From the NCBI GenBank assembly GCA_965263375.1, contig OZ253669.1, forward strand, positions 1,426,001 through 1,490,000: 64,000 bases of DNA. The letters run 5' to 3'. Every line of letters starts with the position of its first letter. The stretch's first letter is position 1. The stretch is from JAJFFW01 sp965263375. GTDB taxonomy: Bacteria; Pseudomonadota; Alphaproteobacteria; Caulobacterales; Parvularculaceae. Made by a program: the position numbers and the translations under genes. Below, one piece after another: positions 17,711 through 25,832 of the stretch. The notes below the pieces were generated by a model. The model had not been told where the DNA came from and searched no databases. It worked only from the letters and a program-made list of their open reading frames with translations.

Positions 17711-19094
17711 AAATCCGCTATCCGCCGCCAACGCTATGGCAGCGCCAAGTGAAACTTCTGATAACTTACAGCAGGGACCGGCGGAAGAAGAAAAAATCAA
17801 AAAGCCAGCTTCTGAAATGTTTTTCACGCGCCTAGGGTTAGGTGTGATCATTGCGGTTTTTGGCGGCATGTCCATTTGGTCGCTCGTCGCGCCTATCGAC
17901 AGTGCGATTGTGGCGGCGGGACAAGTTGAAGTCGAAACAAACCGTAAAGCCGTTCAACATCTTGAAGGCGGCATGATTGGTGAAATTTTGGTGCGCGAAG
18001 GCGACCGCGTAAAGTCGGGCGAGGTTGTGGCGCGCCTTGAAAATACGCTTCAGTCGGGCAATCTTGCTCTGATTGATGGTCAGTTAACAGAGCTTTATGC
18101 GCGGCGCGCCCGACTAGAGACTGAGCGGGACGGGGCGGACAAGCTTGTTGCTGCGCGCGGGATTGAAGCGGTTTTGGCCTTGCCAGCGTCGGCCGTCAAA
18201 CACACCGGTCAACAGCGCCTGTTTGAAGCGCGCCAAACAACAAAAGCGACGCAAATCGCTTTGCTTGAAGAGCGCATTGTTCAACAAAATGAGCGTATCA
18301 CGGGGCTTTCGGCGCAGTTAAAATCGCTCGCCCAACAACTAAACCTAATTGAAGACGAATTGGCGGGTGTAAAAGAACTTTTCCAAAAAGGATTTGCGCC
18401 AAAGACGCGCATGCGGGAGCTTGAACGCGATAGCGAGCGTCTTCGCGGCGAGCAAGGCGCCCTGCAAGCCTCAGTCGCTGAAGCAAAAAGCATAATCGCA
18501 GAAGCGCGCCTTGAAATTGGCCGCCTTGAAGAGGCAGGGCGAGAAGAAGCAATCACCGAACTCCGTGATGTTGAGGTCAGCATTGCCGAACTTGAAGAGC
18601 GCCGAATTTCCGCTGCTGACGCATTGGATCGTACACAAATTACAGCGCCTCAAAGCGGACGCGTGATTTCTCTGTCTGTTCATACGATCGGCGGGGTTAT
18701 TGGACCGGGTGAACCGATGATGGAAATTGTGCCGGACAATGACCGGCTGCGCATTGCGGCGCAAATCGCACCCCAAGACGTGGATAAGGTAATCGAGGGC
18801 CAAGAGACTTTGGTGCGTTTTTCCGCCTTTGGTTCGCGCCGTACGCCGGAGACAACAGGCATCGTCGCGCGGGTTTCAGCTGACAGTCTTGTGGATGAAG
18901 TGACAGGCGTTCCGTATTATCTGGTATTTGTCGAAATACCAGAAGGCGCCGCCCTTCATGAAATATTGCGCGGCCAACGTCTCGTACCCGGTATGCCGGT
19001 TGAGGCCTATATCCGCACTGGCAAACGCCCTGCGATCAGCTATTTGATTAAGCCCTTGCTGGACTCCCTCGCGCGGTCATTGCGTGAAGAGTAG
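17697..19094 (+). CDS. HlyD-family membrane fusion (periplasmic adaptor) protein of type I secretion
   Basis: 465 residues starting at a GTG. The perfect AAGGAGG just upstream (about 17685-17691) decides this start and creates a 14-bp overlap with the exporter gene. A single membrane helix lies at about residues 42-65 (LGVIIAVFGGMSIWSLVAP). A first lipoyl half follows (GGMIGEILVREGDRVKSGE), then a long coiled coil (about 130-300, rich in Glu/Arg/Leu), the second lipoyl half (ITAPQSGRVISL) and a beta-barrel end. HlyD proteins link the inner-membrane ABC exporter with TolC. Adjacent partners are the PrtD-type exporter and the TolC gene. Confidence 0.95.
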   Translation: MAQLENPLSAANAMAAPSETSDNLQQGPAEEEKIKKPASEMFFTRLGLGVIIAVFGGMSIWSLVAPIDSAIVAAGQVEVETNRKAVQHLEGGMIGEILVREGDRVKSGEVVARLENTLQSGNLALIDGQLTELYARRARLETERDGADKLVAARGIEAVLALPASAVKHTGQQRLFEARQTTKATQIALLEERIVQQNERITGLSAQLKSLAQQLNLIEDELAGVKELFQKGFAPKTRMRELERDSERLRGEQGALQASVAEAKSIIAEARLEIGRLEEAGREEAITELRDVEVSIAELEERRISAADALDRTQITAPQSGRVISLSVHTIGGVIGPGEPMMEIVPDNDRLRIAAQIAPQDVDKVIEGQETLVRFSAFGSRRTPETTGIVARVSADSLVDEVTGVPYYLVFVEIPEGAALHEILRGQRLVPGMPVEAYIRTGKRPAISYLIKPLLDSLARSLREE

Positions 19095-19172
19095 CTTGAA
19101 GCTTCTAGTCATATTTATGCTGAATAGCTCAAGATGAGGCTTATGATCTGAGCAAAAAGTTCAGACTGGCGT

Positions 19173-20285
19173 CTATCCCACTTGGCCGGGCCAGCTGACC
19201 AAGAAGCGTCGGGCTAAAAATTCCGGTGTTGCGGGGATAAGCCCGTCGGAGATGAATGAGCTTTCAGAGAAATAGCAAAGCGCAATATTCGCCGCGTGAA
19301 GGGCGCACAGCCCGGCGCCGACCCGTTTGGTGGCGTCGAATTTTGTTAAGATCGCCCGTTTCACGCCAAATTCTGCGAAGGCGACTGCCCATTCGGTGAA
19401 CTCAACGGCATCGCCGCTCGCTGGCAAGACCAAGATTGCTTCAGCGCCAGCGGCTTGCTGAAAGCTTTTGAGCGCTGCGACATCGCCCGTATCAAATGGG
19501 CTAACCCCCGGAGTATCTAAGATAATCGCAGCGCCAGACTGCGCCGACGGGATCGCTTGCTCAACATCCATCGGTGTTTCGACGATGTAATAATCAGCGC
19601 CCAAACTATCGCCGTAGATTTTGATTTGTTCTATTGCTCCGGCGCGTCCAACATCAGCGGTCATCATAAAGGCTGCGCCAGAGTGTTCGATCGCGGTTTT
19701 CGCCAGCCGGGCCGATGAAGAGGTTTTGCCAGCACCAGTTGGCCCAACCAACATAATGGGCGTTGGGGGAACGGGACCAATAGGTGCAAAGCCAAAGCTT
19801 TCTGCAAAAGCTGTTTCTAACCGGTGGTAATCATCATCGATCGAGGCGGCAGAGGCGCCAGCGATCATATCTTTCATTAACGGCTCGCTCAGCCCATGAA
19901 GGGATAACAATTCATGCAGCGCTTGTACCTTGACATCGCTTAAATTGACCTGCGCCGGGCCGCCGCTGCGGTCGGAAAGACCGCCCCTTAGCTTTGATAG
20001 GGCGTCTTCTGAAAAGCGTTGCTCCAGCGCTTCATTTAACCTTGCGCCGGAGTTTGCGCGCATAGCGCTTTGGTCAATCGCTTCACGCGCTTGTGAAGCA
20101 AACCCGGCCGCGCCTTGTGTTTGCACCGGCTGCGCCGGCGCCGCACTTGCGGGTCGGTTAGAGGCGGTCACCTCGACATCCCCGCTTGGTAGATTGCGGG
20201 TTGAAACGATAATGGCTTTGTCTCCGAGGGCGCGGCGCGCTTTAGCTTTTGCGGCGTCCACGTCAGAGGCGATGAATTTCATCAT
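19173..20285 (-). CDS. flhF: FlhF-like SRP-type GTPase
   Basis: 370 residues. The N-terminus MKFIASDVDAAKAKARRALG resembles the FlhF B domain. A Gln/Ala-rich linker and N domain follow, then the SRP-GTPase G domain: G1 GPTGAGKTS (181-189), the TADVGRAGAIEQIKIYG segment, G3 LDTPG and G4 TKFD with the following KRVGA. FlhF helps to place and count polar flagella together with FlhG. In this window no flagellar structural gene is adjacent; the upstream neighbour on the same strand is sciP, itself linked to flagellar and CtrA control. Two starts (20285, 20282) are possible and neither has a good ribosome-binding site. The SRP GTPase call is secure; FlhF rather than Ffh/FtsY rests on the N-terminus and the divergent G motifs. 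Confidence 0.85.
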   Translation of the reverse strand: MMKFIASDVDAAKAKARRALGDKAIIVSTRNLPSGDVEVTASNRPASAAPAQPVQTQGAAGFASQAREAIDQSAMRANSGARLNEALEQRFSEDALSKLRGGLSDRSGGPAQVNLSDVKVQALHELLSLHGLSEPLMKDMIAGASAASIDDDYHRLETAFAESFGFAPIGPVPPTPIMLVGPTGAGKTSSSARLAKTAIEHSGAAFMMTADVGRAGAIEQIKIYGDSLGADYYIVETPMDVEQAIPSAQSGAAIILDTPGVSPFDTGDVAALKSFQQAAGAEAILVLPASGDAVEFTEWAVAFAEFGVKRAILTKFDATKRVGAGLCALHAANIALCYFSESSFISDGLIPATPEFLARRFLVSWPGQVG

Positions 20286-20599
20286 ATTAAAGACGGCTCA
20301 TACTGAGCGATCCACTATAAGGACCAAACTCTGCAATTTAAAGAGATGAAAGCGGCCTCGAGCCGCTTTCTAGAGCCTTACTTAACAGATTGGGTGGAAG
20401 GACGCACGCTTTTGAGCGCAGAAAATTCACCTCCTTACAAATTTCTCTGCTTAAGAATTTGTAGGGCGGTTAATCGTCGTCCTCAAAAGGAGCCGACTTG
20501 GATGAAAGTTTGGCGCAATAAATTTATGCAACCATCATTTTTTGCCGAGAACCAGGCGATATTCAGCGCGATCAAACAGCTGAATTGTCATGCTGGTGC
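20286..20599. ncRNA. Structured interval between sciP and flhF, possible leader or small RNA
   Basis: The stretch holds a 9-bp hairpin GAAAGCGGC/GCCGCTTTC (20348-20370) and a possible closing helix AGGACG (20399-20404) with CGTCCT (20478-20483). That helix encloses a tetraloop hairpin CGCT-TTTG-AGCG (20407-20418), a TCACCTCCTT segment (20427-20436) equal to the 16S anti-Shine-Dalgarno end, and an 8-bp hairpin TACAAATT/AATTTGTA (20436-20463). On the minus strand the same segment reads AAGGAGGTGA, a perfect ribosome-binding site, but no ATG follows at the right distance. The strand and function are unknown; this may be a flhF leader, a small RNA, or the leader of the tiny plus-strand frame at 20502. 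Confidence 0.3.
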
Positions 20600-20603
20600 T
20601 TAG
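20502..20603 (+). CDS. Possible 33-aa small protein, unknown
   Basis: An ATG at 20502 follows AAAAGGAG with a 9-nt spacing and opens a 33-residue basic, amphipathic frame starting MKVWRNKFMQPSFF. It runs into the 3' end of sciP on the opposite strand (4-bp overlap). Its ribosome-binding site AAGGAG (20487-20492) is complementary to CTCCTT at 20431-20436, so the leader could mask it. I recognise no family, and the frame may be chance. Confidence 0.25.
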   Translation: MKVWRNKFMQPSFFAENQAIFSAIKQLNCHAGA

Positions 20604-20890
20604 CGGTATTGTTGAACCCGCGTGGCGCGAAGACCAGGCAGTCCGTATTGATCAATCGCTTTTTGCCAAGCGAGAAATTCTTCAACGGTCAAATGATACC
20701 GCTCGCAAGCATCCTCCAGCGTTAAGAGCCCACCGCGAACCGCGGCGACGACTTCTGCTTTACGCCTAATCACCCACCGCTTTGTGGAGGGTGCAGGAAG
20801 ATCTTTTAATGTTAAAGGCATCCCATCTGGTCCAATGACATAGGGCTCTTTGCCCTGTTGAGATGCAATCTGTGTTTCTATCGCAGACAT
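20600..20890 (-). CDS. sciP: CtrA inhibitor SciP (DUF1153)
   Basis: 96 residues. The conserved core is present: YVIGPDGMPLTLKDLP, then KRWVIRRKAEVVAAVRGGLL, LEDACERYHLTVEEFLAWQ and GLPGLRATRVQQYR. This is the DUF1153 helix-turn-helix family whose Caulobacter member SciP binds CtrA and also DNA, and blocks transcription of CtrA-activated genes in G1 cells. The length is that of the family. A TTAA-N7-CTAA element at 20944-20958, 54 bp upstream, resembles a CtrA site, which fits the known CtrA-dependent expression of sciP. The downstream gene on the same strand is flhF. Confidence 0.93.
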   Translation of the reverse strand: MSAIETQIASQQGKEPYVIGPDGMPLTLKDLPAPSTKRWVIRRKAEVVAAVRGGLLTLEDACERYHLTVEEFLAWQKAIDQYGLPGLRATRVQQYR

Positions 20891-20943
20891 GCGAGGCTTA
20901 CCCCTATACGCAACTAACTAGGGTGAACATAGCCCATACGCTT

Positions 20944-20958
20944 TTAAAAAACGGCTAA
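20944..20958 (-). promoter_or_regulatory. Candidate CtrA site upstream of sciP (TTAA-N7-CTAA)
   Basis: The element matches the TTAA-N7-TTAA CtrA consensus at seven of the eight fixed positions. It lies 54 bp before the sciP start codon, a normal distance for an activator site. Known biology (CtrA drives sciP in Caulobacter) supports the reading. A chance match is possible because the second half-site is imperfect. Confidence 0.45.
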
Positions 20959-21145
20959 GCGATACAGTAAAAGCTTTGCTAACTGATTGAAAAAAATTAA
21001 GAAATTCAGCGTGTAATCTGTTTCAGCGTGGGACATTTTGAACATGAAAGGCGCAAATTTGCTTGTTTTCACGTATTTATGGCCCGTTAAGACACATTAA
21101 AACACTCTTTCGCCTCGCGCTGCGAAGGCTTATGTAAACCCTCTT

Positions 21146-22360
21146 ATGATGAACAAAGAACCCGATAATTTGCCGGTGACGGAAGACCCAAGCGCGCTTC
21201 AAGACGTTTTTAGTGCGATTGATCTTGATCGTATTGATCTTGGCGTGCCGAAGGGCGCACGAGTGATTGTCGCGATGTCCGGCGGTGTGGATAGTTCGGT
21301 CACGGCCGCGCTCGTAAAGAAAGCGGGCTATGACGCTGTGGGCGTGACGCTGCAATTATATGATCATGGCGCCGCAGTGGCGCGTAAAGGCGCGTGCTGC
21401 GCAGGGCAAGACATTCATGATGCGCGCCGTGTGGCGCAAAGCATTGGCATTCCTCATTATGTTCTCGATTATGAAGATCGTTTCAGTCAGTCGGTAATGG
21501 AGGACTTTGCAGACACATATCTTTCCGGCGCAACGCCGATCCCGTGCGTGCGTTGTAATGAAAGAGTGAAGTTTAAGGACCTGCTTGAAACGGCGCGTGA
21601 TCTTGGGGGGGCGGCGATGGCGACAGGCCACTACATCCGCCGTGTCGAAGGGCCTGACGGCGCAGAGATGCGCCGAGCCAAAGATGCGTCCAAGGATCAA
21701 AGTTATTTTTTGTTCTCCACCACAAAAGAACAGCTAGATTTTCTGCGATTTCCCCTTGGCGATTTCTCAAAAGCGCAAGTGAGGGCGATGGCCCTATCTT
21801 TAGGGCTTGAAGTCGCTGATAAGCCTGACAGTCAAGACATATGTTTTGTGCCGGAAGGTAAATATGCATCTGTTGTTGAACGTTTGCGTCCTGGCGCATC
21901 GGCGCCTGGCGATATCATCCATGTTGATGGCGCCGTGATGGGGCGACACCAGGGGGTTATTCACTATACGGTTGGTCAACGCCGCGGCCTTGGAGTTGCG
22001 ACGGGGGACCCGCTTTATGTTGTGCGCCTTGACGCTGCGGCGCGGCAGGTCGTTGTTGGCCCGCGCGAAGCGCTGCAATCAAGATTGATCCGCTTAAAAG
22101 AGGTCACCTGGCTTGGTGCTGGGCGCGGTGAAGATGCAGCGCGCGCGGAACTCCGTCTTGGCGTGAAGGTGCGGTCAACCCGTCCGCCAGCGCCAGCGAA
22201 GTTACTTTGGGAAGAACAAAGCGGGGGCTACGCTGTAATTCTTGATGAGCCGGAAGAAGGAGTGGCGCCAGGGCAAGCTTGTGTCTTTTACTCCGCTGAT
22301 GAAGCTCATGACCAAGTCTTGGGCGGCGGATGGATTGCCTCTGCACAAATTAATAGTTGA
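21146..22360 (+). CDS. mnmA: tRNA 2-thiouridine(34) synthase MnmA
   Basis: 404 residues. The PP-loop ATP-binding motif SGGVDSS lies at 45-51. The thiolase Cys pair is in CVRCNERVKF (Cys137) and in SQDICFVPEG (about residue 233). GHYIRR, DQSYFL and the C-terminal beta-barrel with HQGVIHYTVGQRRGLG complete the family pattern. The enzyme adenylates U34 of tRNA-Glu, -Gln and -Lys and replaces the 2-oxygen with persulfide sulfur. The length is slightly above the usual 360-380 because of a 30-residue N-terminal extension. ATG at 21146 and 21149 are both possible starts, without a clear ribosome-binding site. It stands alone between sciP (divergent) and the YkgJ-like gene 95 bp downstream. Confidence 0.96.
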   Translation: MMNKEPDNLPVTEDPSALQDVFSAIDLDRIDLGVPKGARVIVAMSGGVDSSVTAALVKKAGYDAVGVTLQLYDHGAAVARKGACCAGQDIHDARRVAQSIGIPHYVLDYEDRFSQSVMEDFADTYLSGATPIPCVRCNERVKFKDLLETARDLGGAAMATGHYIRRVEGPDGAEMRRAKDASKDQSYFLFSTTKEQLDFLRFPLGDFSKAQVRAMALSLGLEVADKPDSQDICFVPEGKYASVVERLRPGASAPGDIIHVDGAVMGRHQGVIHYTVGQRRGLGVATGDPLYVVRLDAAARQVVVGPREALQSRLIRLKEVTWLGAGRGEDAARAELRLGVKVRSTRPPAPAKLLWEEQSGGYAVILDEPEEGVAPGQACVFYSADEAHDQVLGGGWIASAQINS

Positions 22361-22455
22361 AACACGCGGCGAAACGGCGTTCATATAGCCTCCTTGTGCG
22401 GGATCGATTGGTAAAGAACTCGCAATGATTCCATTCTTCGCGGGCGAAAGTTCCA

Positions 22456-22824
22456 ATGGCGCAAAAAAAGTATGATTGTTTAAAGTGTCCAGCCTATTGC
22501 TGTTCGTACACCCACATTCCAACAACAGCGAATGATATCAAGCGCCTCGCTAAATACTTTGAGGTTGATGAAGAAAAGGCCCGTCGGCGGTACACTAAAA
22601 AAGGTGATAAAGAAAACCCCCGCGTGCTCCGCCATACAGATGATGAGCATTTCGGTTCATCTTGTATGTTCTTGGACGAAGAAACCCGCAATTGCGGCAT
22701 CTATAAAGCGCGCCCAAAAATTTGTCGTGATTTTCCAACGCAAACCCGCTGCGGATATTATGAATTCTTGACCTTCGAACGAGAAGTTCAAGATGATGAA
22801 GAATGGGTCGCGACAACGGATTGA
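22456..22824 (+). CDS. YkgJ-type CxxCxxCC cysteine-cluster protein
   Basis: 122 residues. The N-terminal motif is CLKCPAYCC (Cys8, 11, 15, 16). Further Cys residues lie in GSSCMFL, NCGIYKARPKICRDFP and TRCGYY. This is the pattern of the YkgJ/UPF0153 family, proposed to bind an Fe-S cluster or zinc. The biochemical role is not known. It follows mnmA in the same direction. A second protein with the same Cys motif is encoded at 59106. Confidence 0.85.
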   Translation: MAQKKYDCLKCPAYCCSYTHIPTTANDIKRLAKYFEVDEEKARRRYTKKGDKENPRVLRHTDDEHFGSSCMFLDEETRNCGIYKARPKICRDFPTQTRCGYYEFLTFEREVQDDEEWVATTD

Positions 22825-22915
22825 TTCCGCCCATCAATTTACCTGGCCTTTAGAGTTCACTTATTTTTTGCATGCTGGATGAATTGTTGAAAACCTAGGG
22901 GAAGGTGCGGGGAAA

Positions 22916-22962
22916 ACACTACAAATTGAGTGGTTGCAGCGTTTTGCGACCACATATAGTGT
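22916..22962 (+). promoter_or_regulatory. Two NrdR-box-like sites upstream of nrdB
   Basis: Box 1 (22916-22931, ACACTACAAATTGAGT) and box 2 (22947-22962, CGACCACATATAGTGT) resemble the 16-bp NrdR palindrome with ACAC and GTGT ends. They start 31 bp apart, three helical turns, as found for paired NrdR boxes at ribonucleotide reductase promoters. They lie 54-100 bp before the chosen nrdB start and would be coding if the upstream GTG at 22905 were used, which argues for the later start. Confidence 0.6.
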
Positions 22963-23015
22963 TAAGCTCTAGTTTTCGGTATCGTCCGATTTCACCTTTT
23001 GCAATAGGGTTTTTG

Positions 23016-24071
23016 ATGGCTGCGAACACGACTTCCGCTTCGACCTTTGGTCTTTTGACGCCTTCCCATTCTTATAAGCCTTTTCGTTATCCATGGGCTT
23101 ATGATTTTTGGAAACGCCAGCAGCAAGTTCACTGGATGCCGGAAGAGGTTCCCCTTGGCGAGGACTGTAAAGATTGGGCCAACAATCTCAGTGATGCTGA
23201 GCGCAATCTTTTGACCCAGATTTTCCGTTTTTTCACCCAATCAGATGTTGAGGTGAACGACAATTATATGGAGCGCTATGCGCGGGTCTTTAAGCCGACT
23301 GAAATCAAAATGATGCTCTCGGCTTTCTCGAATATGGAGACGATTCATATCGCCGCTTACGCTTTGTTGCTTGAGACGATTGGCATGCCTGAATCAGAAT
23401 TCACCGCTTTTCTTGAATATAAAGAGATGGCGGACAAGCACGATTATATGCAGGCCTTTGGCGTTGATTCGAATGCTGATATTGCGCGGACGGTGGCGAT
23501 GTTCGGCGCCTTTACGGAAGGCCTGCAATTATTCGCATCTTTTGCGATGCTGATGAATTTCCCACGCTTTAATAAAATGAAGGGGATGGGACAGATCGTT
23601 TCTTGGTCTGTGCGTGATGAATCGCTTCACTGCGAGGGAATGATCCAGCTTTATCATGCCTTTGCAAAAGAAACCGGATGCGTCACAAAAACTGTCGCGG
23701 ATGATATTGTTGACTGCTGTAAGACAGTTGTTTCTTTGGAAGATAAATTTATCGACCTTGCTTTTGAAATGGGTCCTGTCGAAGGCATGACAGCGGCAGA
23801 TATCAAAGCTTATATCCGCTATATCGCTGATTGGCGGTTGGGTCAGCTGGATCTGCCCAAGGTTTTTGGCGTTGAACAACACCCTTTGCCTTGGCTAACG
23901 GAGATTCTAAACGGCGTTGAGCATGCGAATTTCTTTGAAGCGCGCGCTACGGAATATTCAAAGGCCGCGACAAAAGGCGAGTGGCACGGTGCTGACGGTG
24001 TGTGGGCGCATTTTGATACTATGAAGACACGGCGCGTCAGCGAGGAAGCATTGAACGAAACGCCAGCTTAG
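23016..24071 (+). CDS. nrdB: Ribonucleotide reductase class I, beta subunit (R2)
   Basis: 351 residues from ATG 23016, chosen because the conserved protein begins there and regulatory sites lie upstream. Metal ligands equivalent to E. coli D84, E115 and H118 are D77 (TQSDVEV), E108 and H111 (METIHIAAY). The radical Tyr equivalent to Y122 is kept at Y115. The second ligand set lies around YKEMADKH and DESLHCEGM. The subunit holds the diferric-tyrosyl radical and passes it to NrdA for reduction of nucleoside diphosphates. No nrdA is present in the window. Transcription ends at hairpins at 24078-24140. Keeping Tyr argues against the Tyr-less Mn/Fe subclass Ic. Confidence 0.95.
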   Translation: MAANTTSASTFGLLTPSHSYKPFRYPWAYDFWKRQQQVHWMPEEVPLGEDCKDWANNLSDAERNLLTQIFRFFTQSDVEVNDNYMERYARVFKPTEIKMMLSAFSNMETIHIAAYALLLETIGMPESEFTAFLEYKEMADKHDYMQAFGVDSNADIARTVAMFGAFTEGLQLFASFAMLMNFPRFNKMKGMGQIVSWSVRDESLHCEGMIQLYHAFAKETGCVTKTVADDIVDCCKTVVSLEDKFIDLAFEMGPVEGMTAADIKAYIRYIADWRLGQLDLPKVFGVEQHPLPWLTEILNGVEHANFFEARATEYSKAATKGEWHGADGVWAHFDTMKTRRVSEEALNETPA

Positions 24072-24077
24072 ACAAAG

Positions 24078-24095
24078 GCCTGAACTTCAGGCTTT
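24078..24095 (+). terminator. Hairpin terminator after nrdB
   Basis: GCCTG-AACTT-CAGGC followed by TTTAT lies seven bases after the nrdB stop codon. The stem is short but well placed. Confidence 0.5.
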
Positions 24096-24117
24096 ATAGA
24101 CGTTATCAAAAGTCACA

Positions 24118-24140
24118 AGGCGGCGTTTCTAGCGCCGCCT
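24118..24140. terminator. Strong GC-rich hairpin between convergent nrdB and LuxR gene
   Basis: AGGCGGCG (24118-24125) pairs with CGCCGCCT (24133-24140) over a 7-nt loop and is followed by AATTTTG on the plus strand. It lies 13 bp beyond the stop of the leftward regulator gene, so it may end transcription from both sides. Confidence 0.6.
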
Positions 24141-24152
24141 AATTTTGTTCCC

Positions 24153-25400
24153 TTATTCTTTGCTCTCGAATTCCTTCTTGTCACCCTTACCTAAAGGGAG
24201 GCCGGATTGGATATAAAGCGCGGTAAGTTCTGATTGGCTATTGATGTCGAGCTTTTTGTAAGCCCGCTTTAGGTGTGTATGGATTGTCGAAGGCTCCACG
24301 CCCAAATTTTCGGCAATTTTTGGCGCTTTTAGGCCCATTGAAACAAGCCGGGCAACTTCAAGCTCTTTTTTACTAAGTTTCTTTGTGAGATCGATACCAC
24401 TCGCAAGAGGTGAAATCATCTGGGCGGCATTTGAAACAGGCGCACCCGTAATTAAGCAAGCTTTAAGCGCCGCCTCTTCAAGGTTGTTTTCTTCAGCGAA
24501 AATTGGGTCGAACCGAACAGAGACTTTTTGATCATCATTCAAGGTGACGGTAATTTCGCTGGGAGGTTTCAGGGAGGTAGGAGAGCCTATTTTTGGTTTT
24601 TTCGCCACCTCACTGGCGGCGTTTAAAAAACGTTCTCCTTCACTTTTTGAGCTGGCCTTCAACTCATTCTTATAAAGGGTCAGCGCTCCTTCATCCGGTT
24701 TTCTAAGGCTTGAAAGGCCAAGGTCTTTAAAAAATTGCTCGCTATTTTCGTCCTGCCACAGGACGCGTTTTTGTGCATCGATACACGCGGCGAAACTTGC
24801 CTTATCAGCATAGGCTTTGGAGGTTGCAGTTTGCACCATTTTACTTTGTTGAACGAGAATAAAGACTTGCGCCCAATCTTCTAAAATGGGCGTCAGCGTC
24901 GCCAAAATATTTTTTTCTCGGTCTGTGTAGTGCGGCTTGTCCGCTGAACGGGCGATGCCGAAACCGGCGCCGAACGTATTTTTGACATTTGCAAGATAAC
25001 CGGCAAACCATTTGATGTTATATCTCGGCAGGAATTCTGAGAAGTAAGGGTCATTCTTACGCGCTTCTTCTGAGTACTGTTCATTGCAGAGATAAACTGA
25101 ATATTTGGGGATTTTAAAATCAAGACCGAATTTGATTTGCGGGTCGGACTGGACCATGCCCCCATCATATTCGGCGAAGAACGTTTCCGAAAAGATTTCT
25201 GGATCACCAGCTGTCATTGTTACTGGATAACTAAAGTCCTTGAAGTCAAGATAACGAAAAAGAGCAGCATCAGAATTCGTGGTTACAAGTAAGTTTTCCA
25301 CAAACTCGTTCAATTTCGAAAAATCCACTGCCGCTAAAAGCAGCTGAGTTCTGAGAAGGTCGATTGAGCCGCCGGGCTCAAAGTCAAAAGAACTTGGCAT
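24153..25400 (-). CDS. LuxR-type HTH transcriptional regulator with unknown sensor domain
   Basis: 415 residues. The C-terminal GerE/LuxR helix-turn-helix (about 335-400) reads LSKKELEVARLVSMGLKAPK, then AENLGVEPSTIHTHLKRAYK and LDINSQSELTAL. The N-terminal 330 residues do not match an obvious acyl-homoserine-lactone domain or receiver; they contain FFAEYDG, DPYFSEFLPRY and a possible PAS-like middle region (CIDAQKRVLWQDENSEQFF). It probably responds to an unknown signal. A GTCCC-N8-GGGAC element at 25403-25420 directly before the start might be an autoregulatory operator. No LuxI-type synthase is present. Target genes are unknown. Confidence 0.85.
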   Translation of the reverse strand: MPSSFDFEPGGSIDLLRTQLLLAAVDFSKLNEFVENLLVTTNSDAALFRYLDFKDFSYPVTMTAGDPEIFSETFFAEYDGGMVQSDPQIKFGLDFKIPKYSVYLCNEQYSEEARKNDPYFSEFLPRYNIKWFAGYLANVKNTFGAGFGIARSADKPHYTDREKNILATLTPILEDWAQVFILVQQSKMVQTATSKAYADKASFAACIDAQKRVLWQDENSEQFFKDLGLSSLRKPDEGALTLYKNELKASSKSEGERFLNAASEVAKKPKIGSPTSLKPPSEITVTLNDDQKVSVRFDPIFAEENNLEEAALKACLITGAPVSNAAQMISPLASGIDLTKKLSKKELEVARLVSMGLKAPKIAENLGVEPSTIHTHLKRAYKKLDINSQSELTALYIQSGLPLGKGDKKEFESKE

Positions 25401-25832
25401 ATGTCCCCATTTTATGGGACGTAGCGATCTTAATCTATCCCATTGATATGCTATGTTTAGTCACCACAGCATGATGCTTGGGGGAGAGAGAAAAAATGGT
25501 TTGGAGCAAGTCTTCAAGCCGTTTTTTTTTACTCAAAATTATAAATAAGCCACGTCTCGTCTAATATTCGCTTAGCAAAGCGCCAGCAAAAGTTCTTGTC
25601 GAATATATTGATACGAGCGCGGCGTTTCTATAGCCATGCGTCGATTTTACGTATGCATCTTTTGAGTGTGACTATGGCCATCTACACGGTATTTAAACGG
25701 TCTTAAGTACTATCGGCTATGCTTATATAGTTAGAGAAAGCCTATACTTTCTCGCATGGACTTTATTGGCGAGCGCCGCCATAGTGCGCGGCATATATCT
25801 CATTTCATGGTTCACTAAGAAGGCTTGTCCCC
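25401..25832. promoter_or_regulatory. 432-bp intergenic region with inverted repeats
   Basis: It is the divergent region between the LuxR-type gene and a 72-aa gene. It holds CCCAT-TTT-ATGGG (25406-25418) beside the regulator start and a 7-bp hairpin GAGAAAG/CTTTCTC (25734-25753). There is a 22-codon frame at 25496-25564 behind a purine-rich GGGGGAGAGAG. Nothing else was recognised. Confidence 0.3.
25496..25564 (+). CDS. Possible 22-aa leader/small peptide
   Basis: The ATG follows GGGGGAGAGAGAAAAA, a plausible ribosome-binding site, and the frame reads MVWSKSSSRFFLLKIINKPR plus two residues. It is basic and hydrophobic. No homologous family is known to me, and short frames of this kind arise by chance. 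Confidence 0.15.
   Translation: MVWSKSSSRFFLLKIINKPRLV

Noticed and set aside
25685..25710. TTAA pair with N6 spacing (TTTAAACGGTCTTAAG) as a CtrA site
   Set aside because: The spacing is six, not seven, and the flanks do not match.
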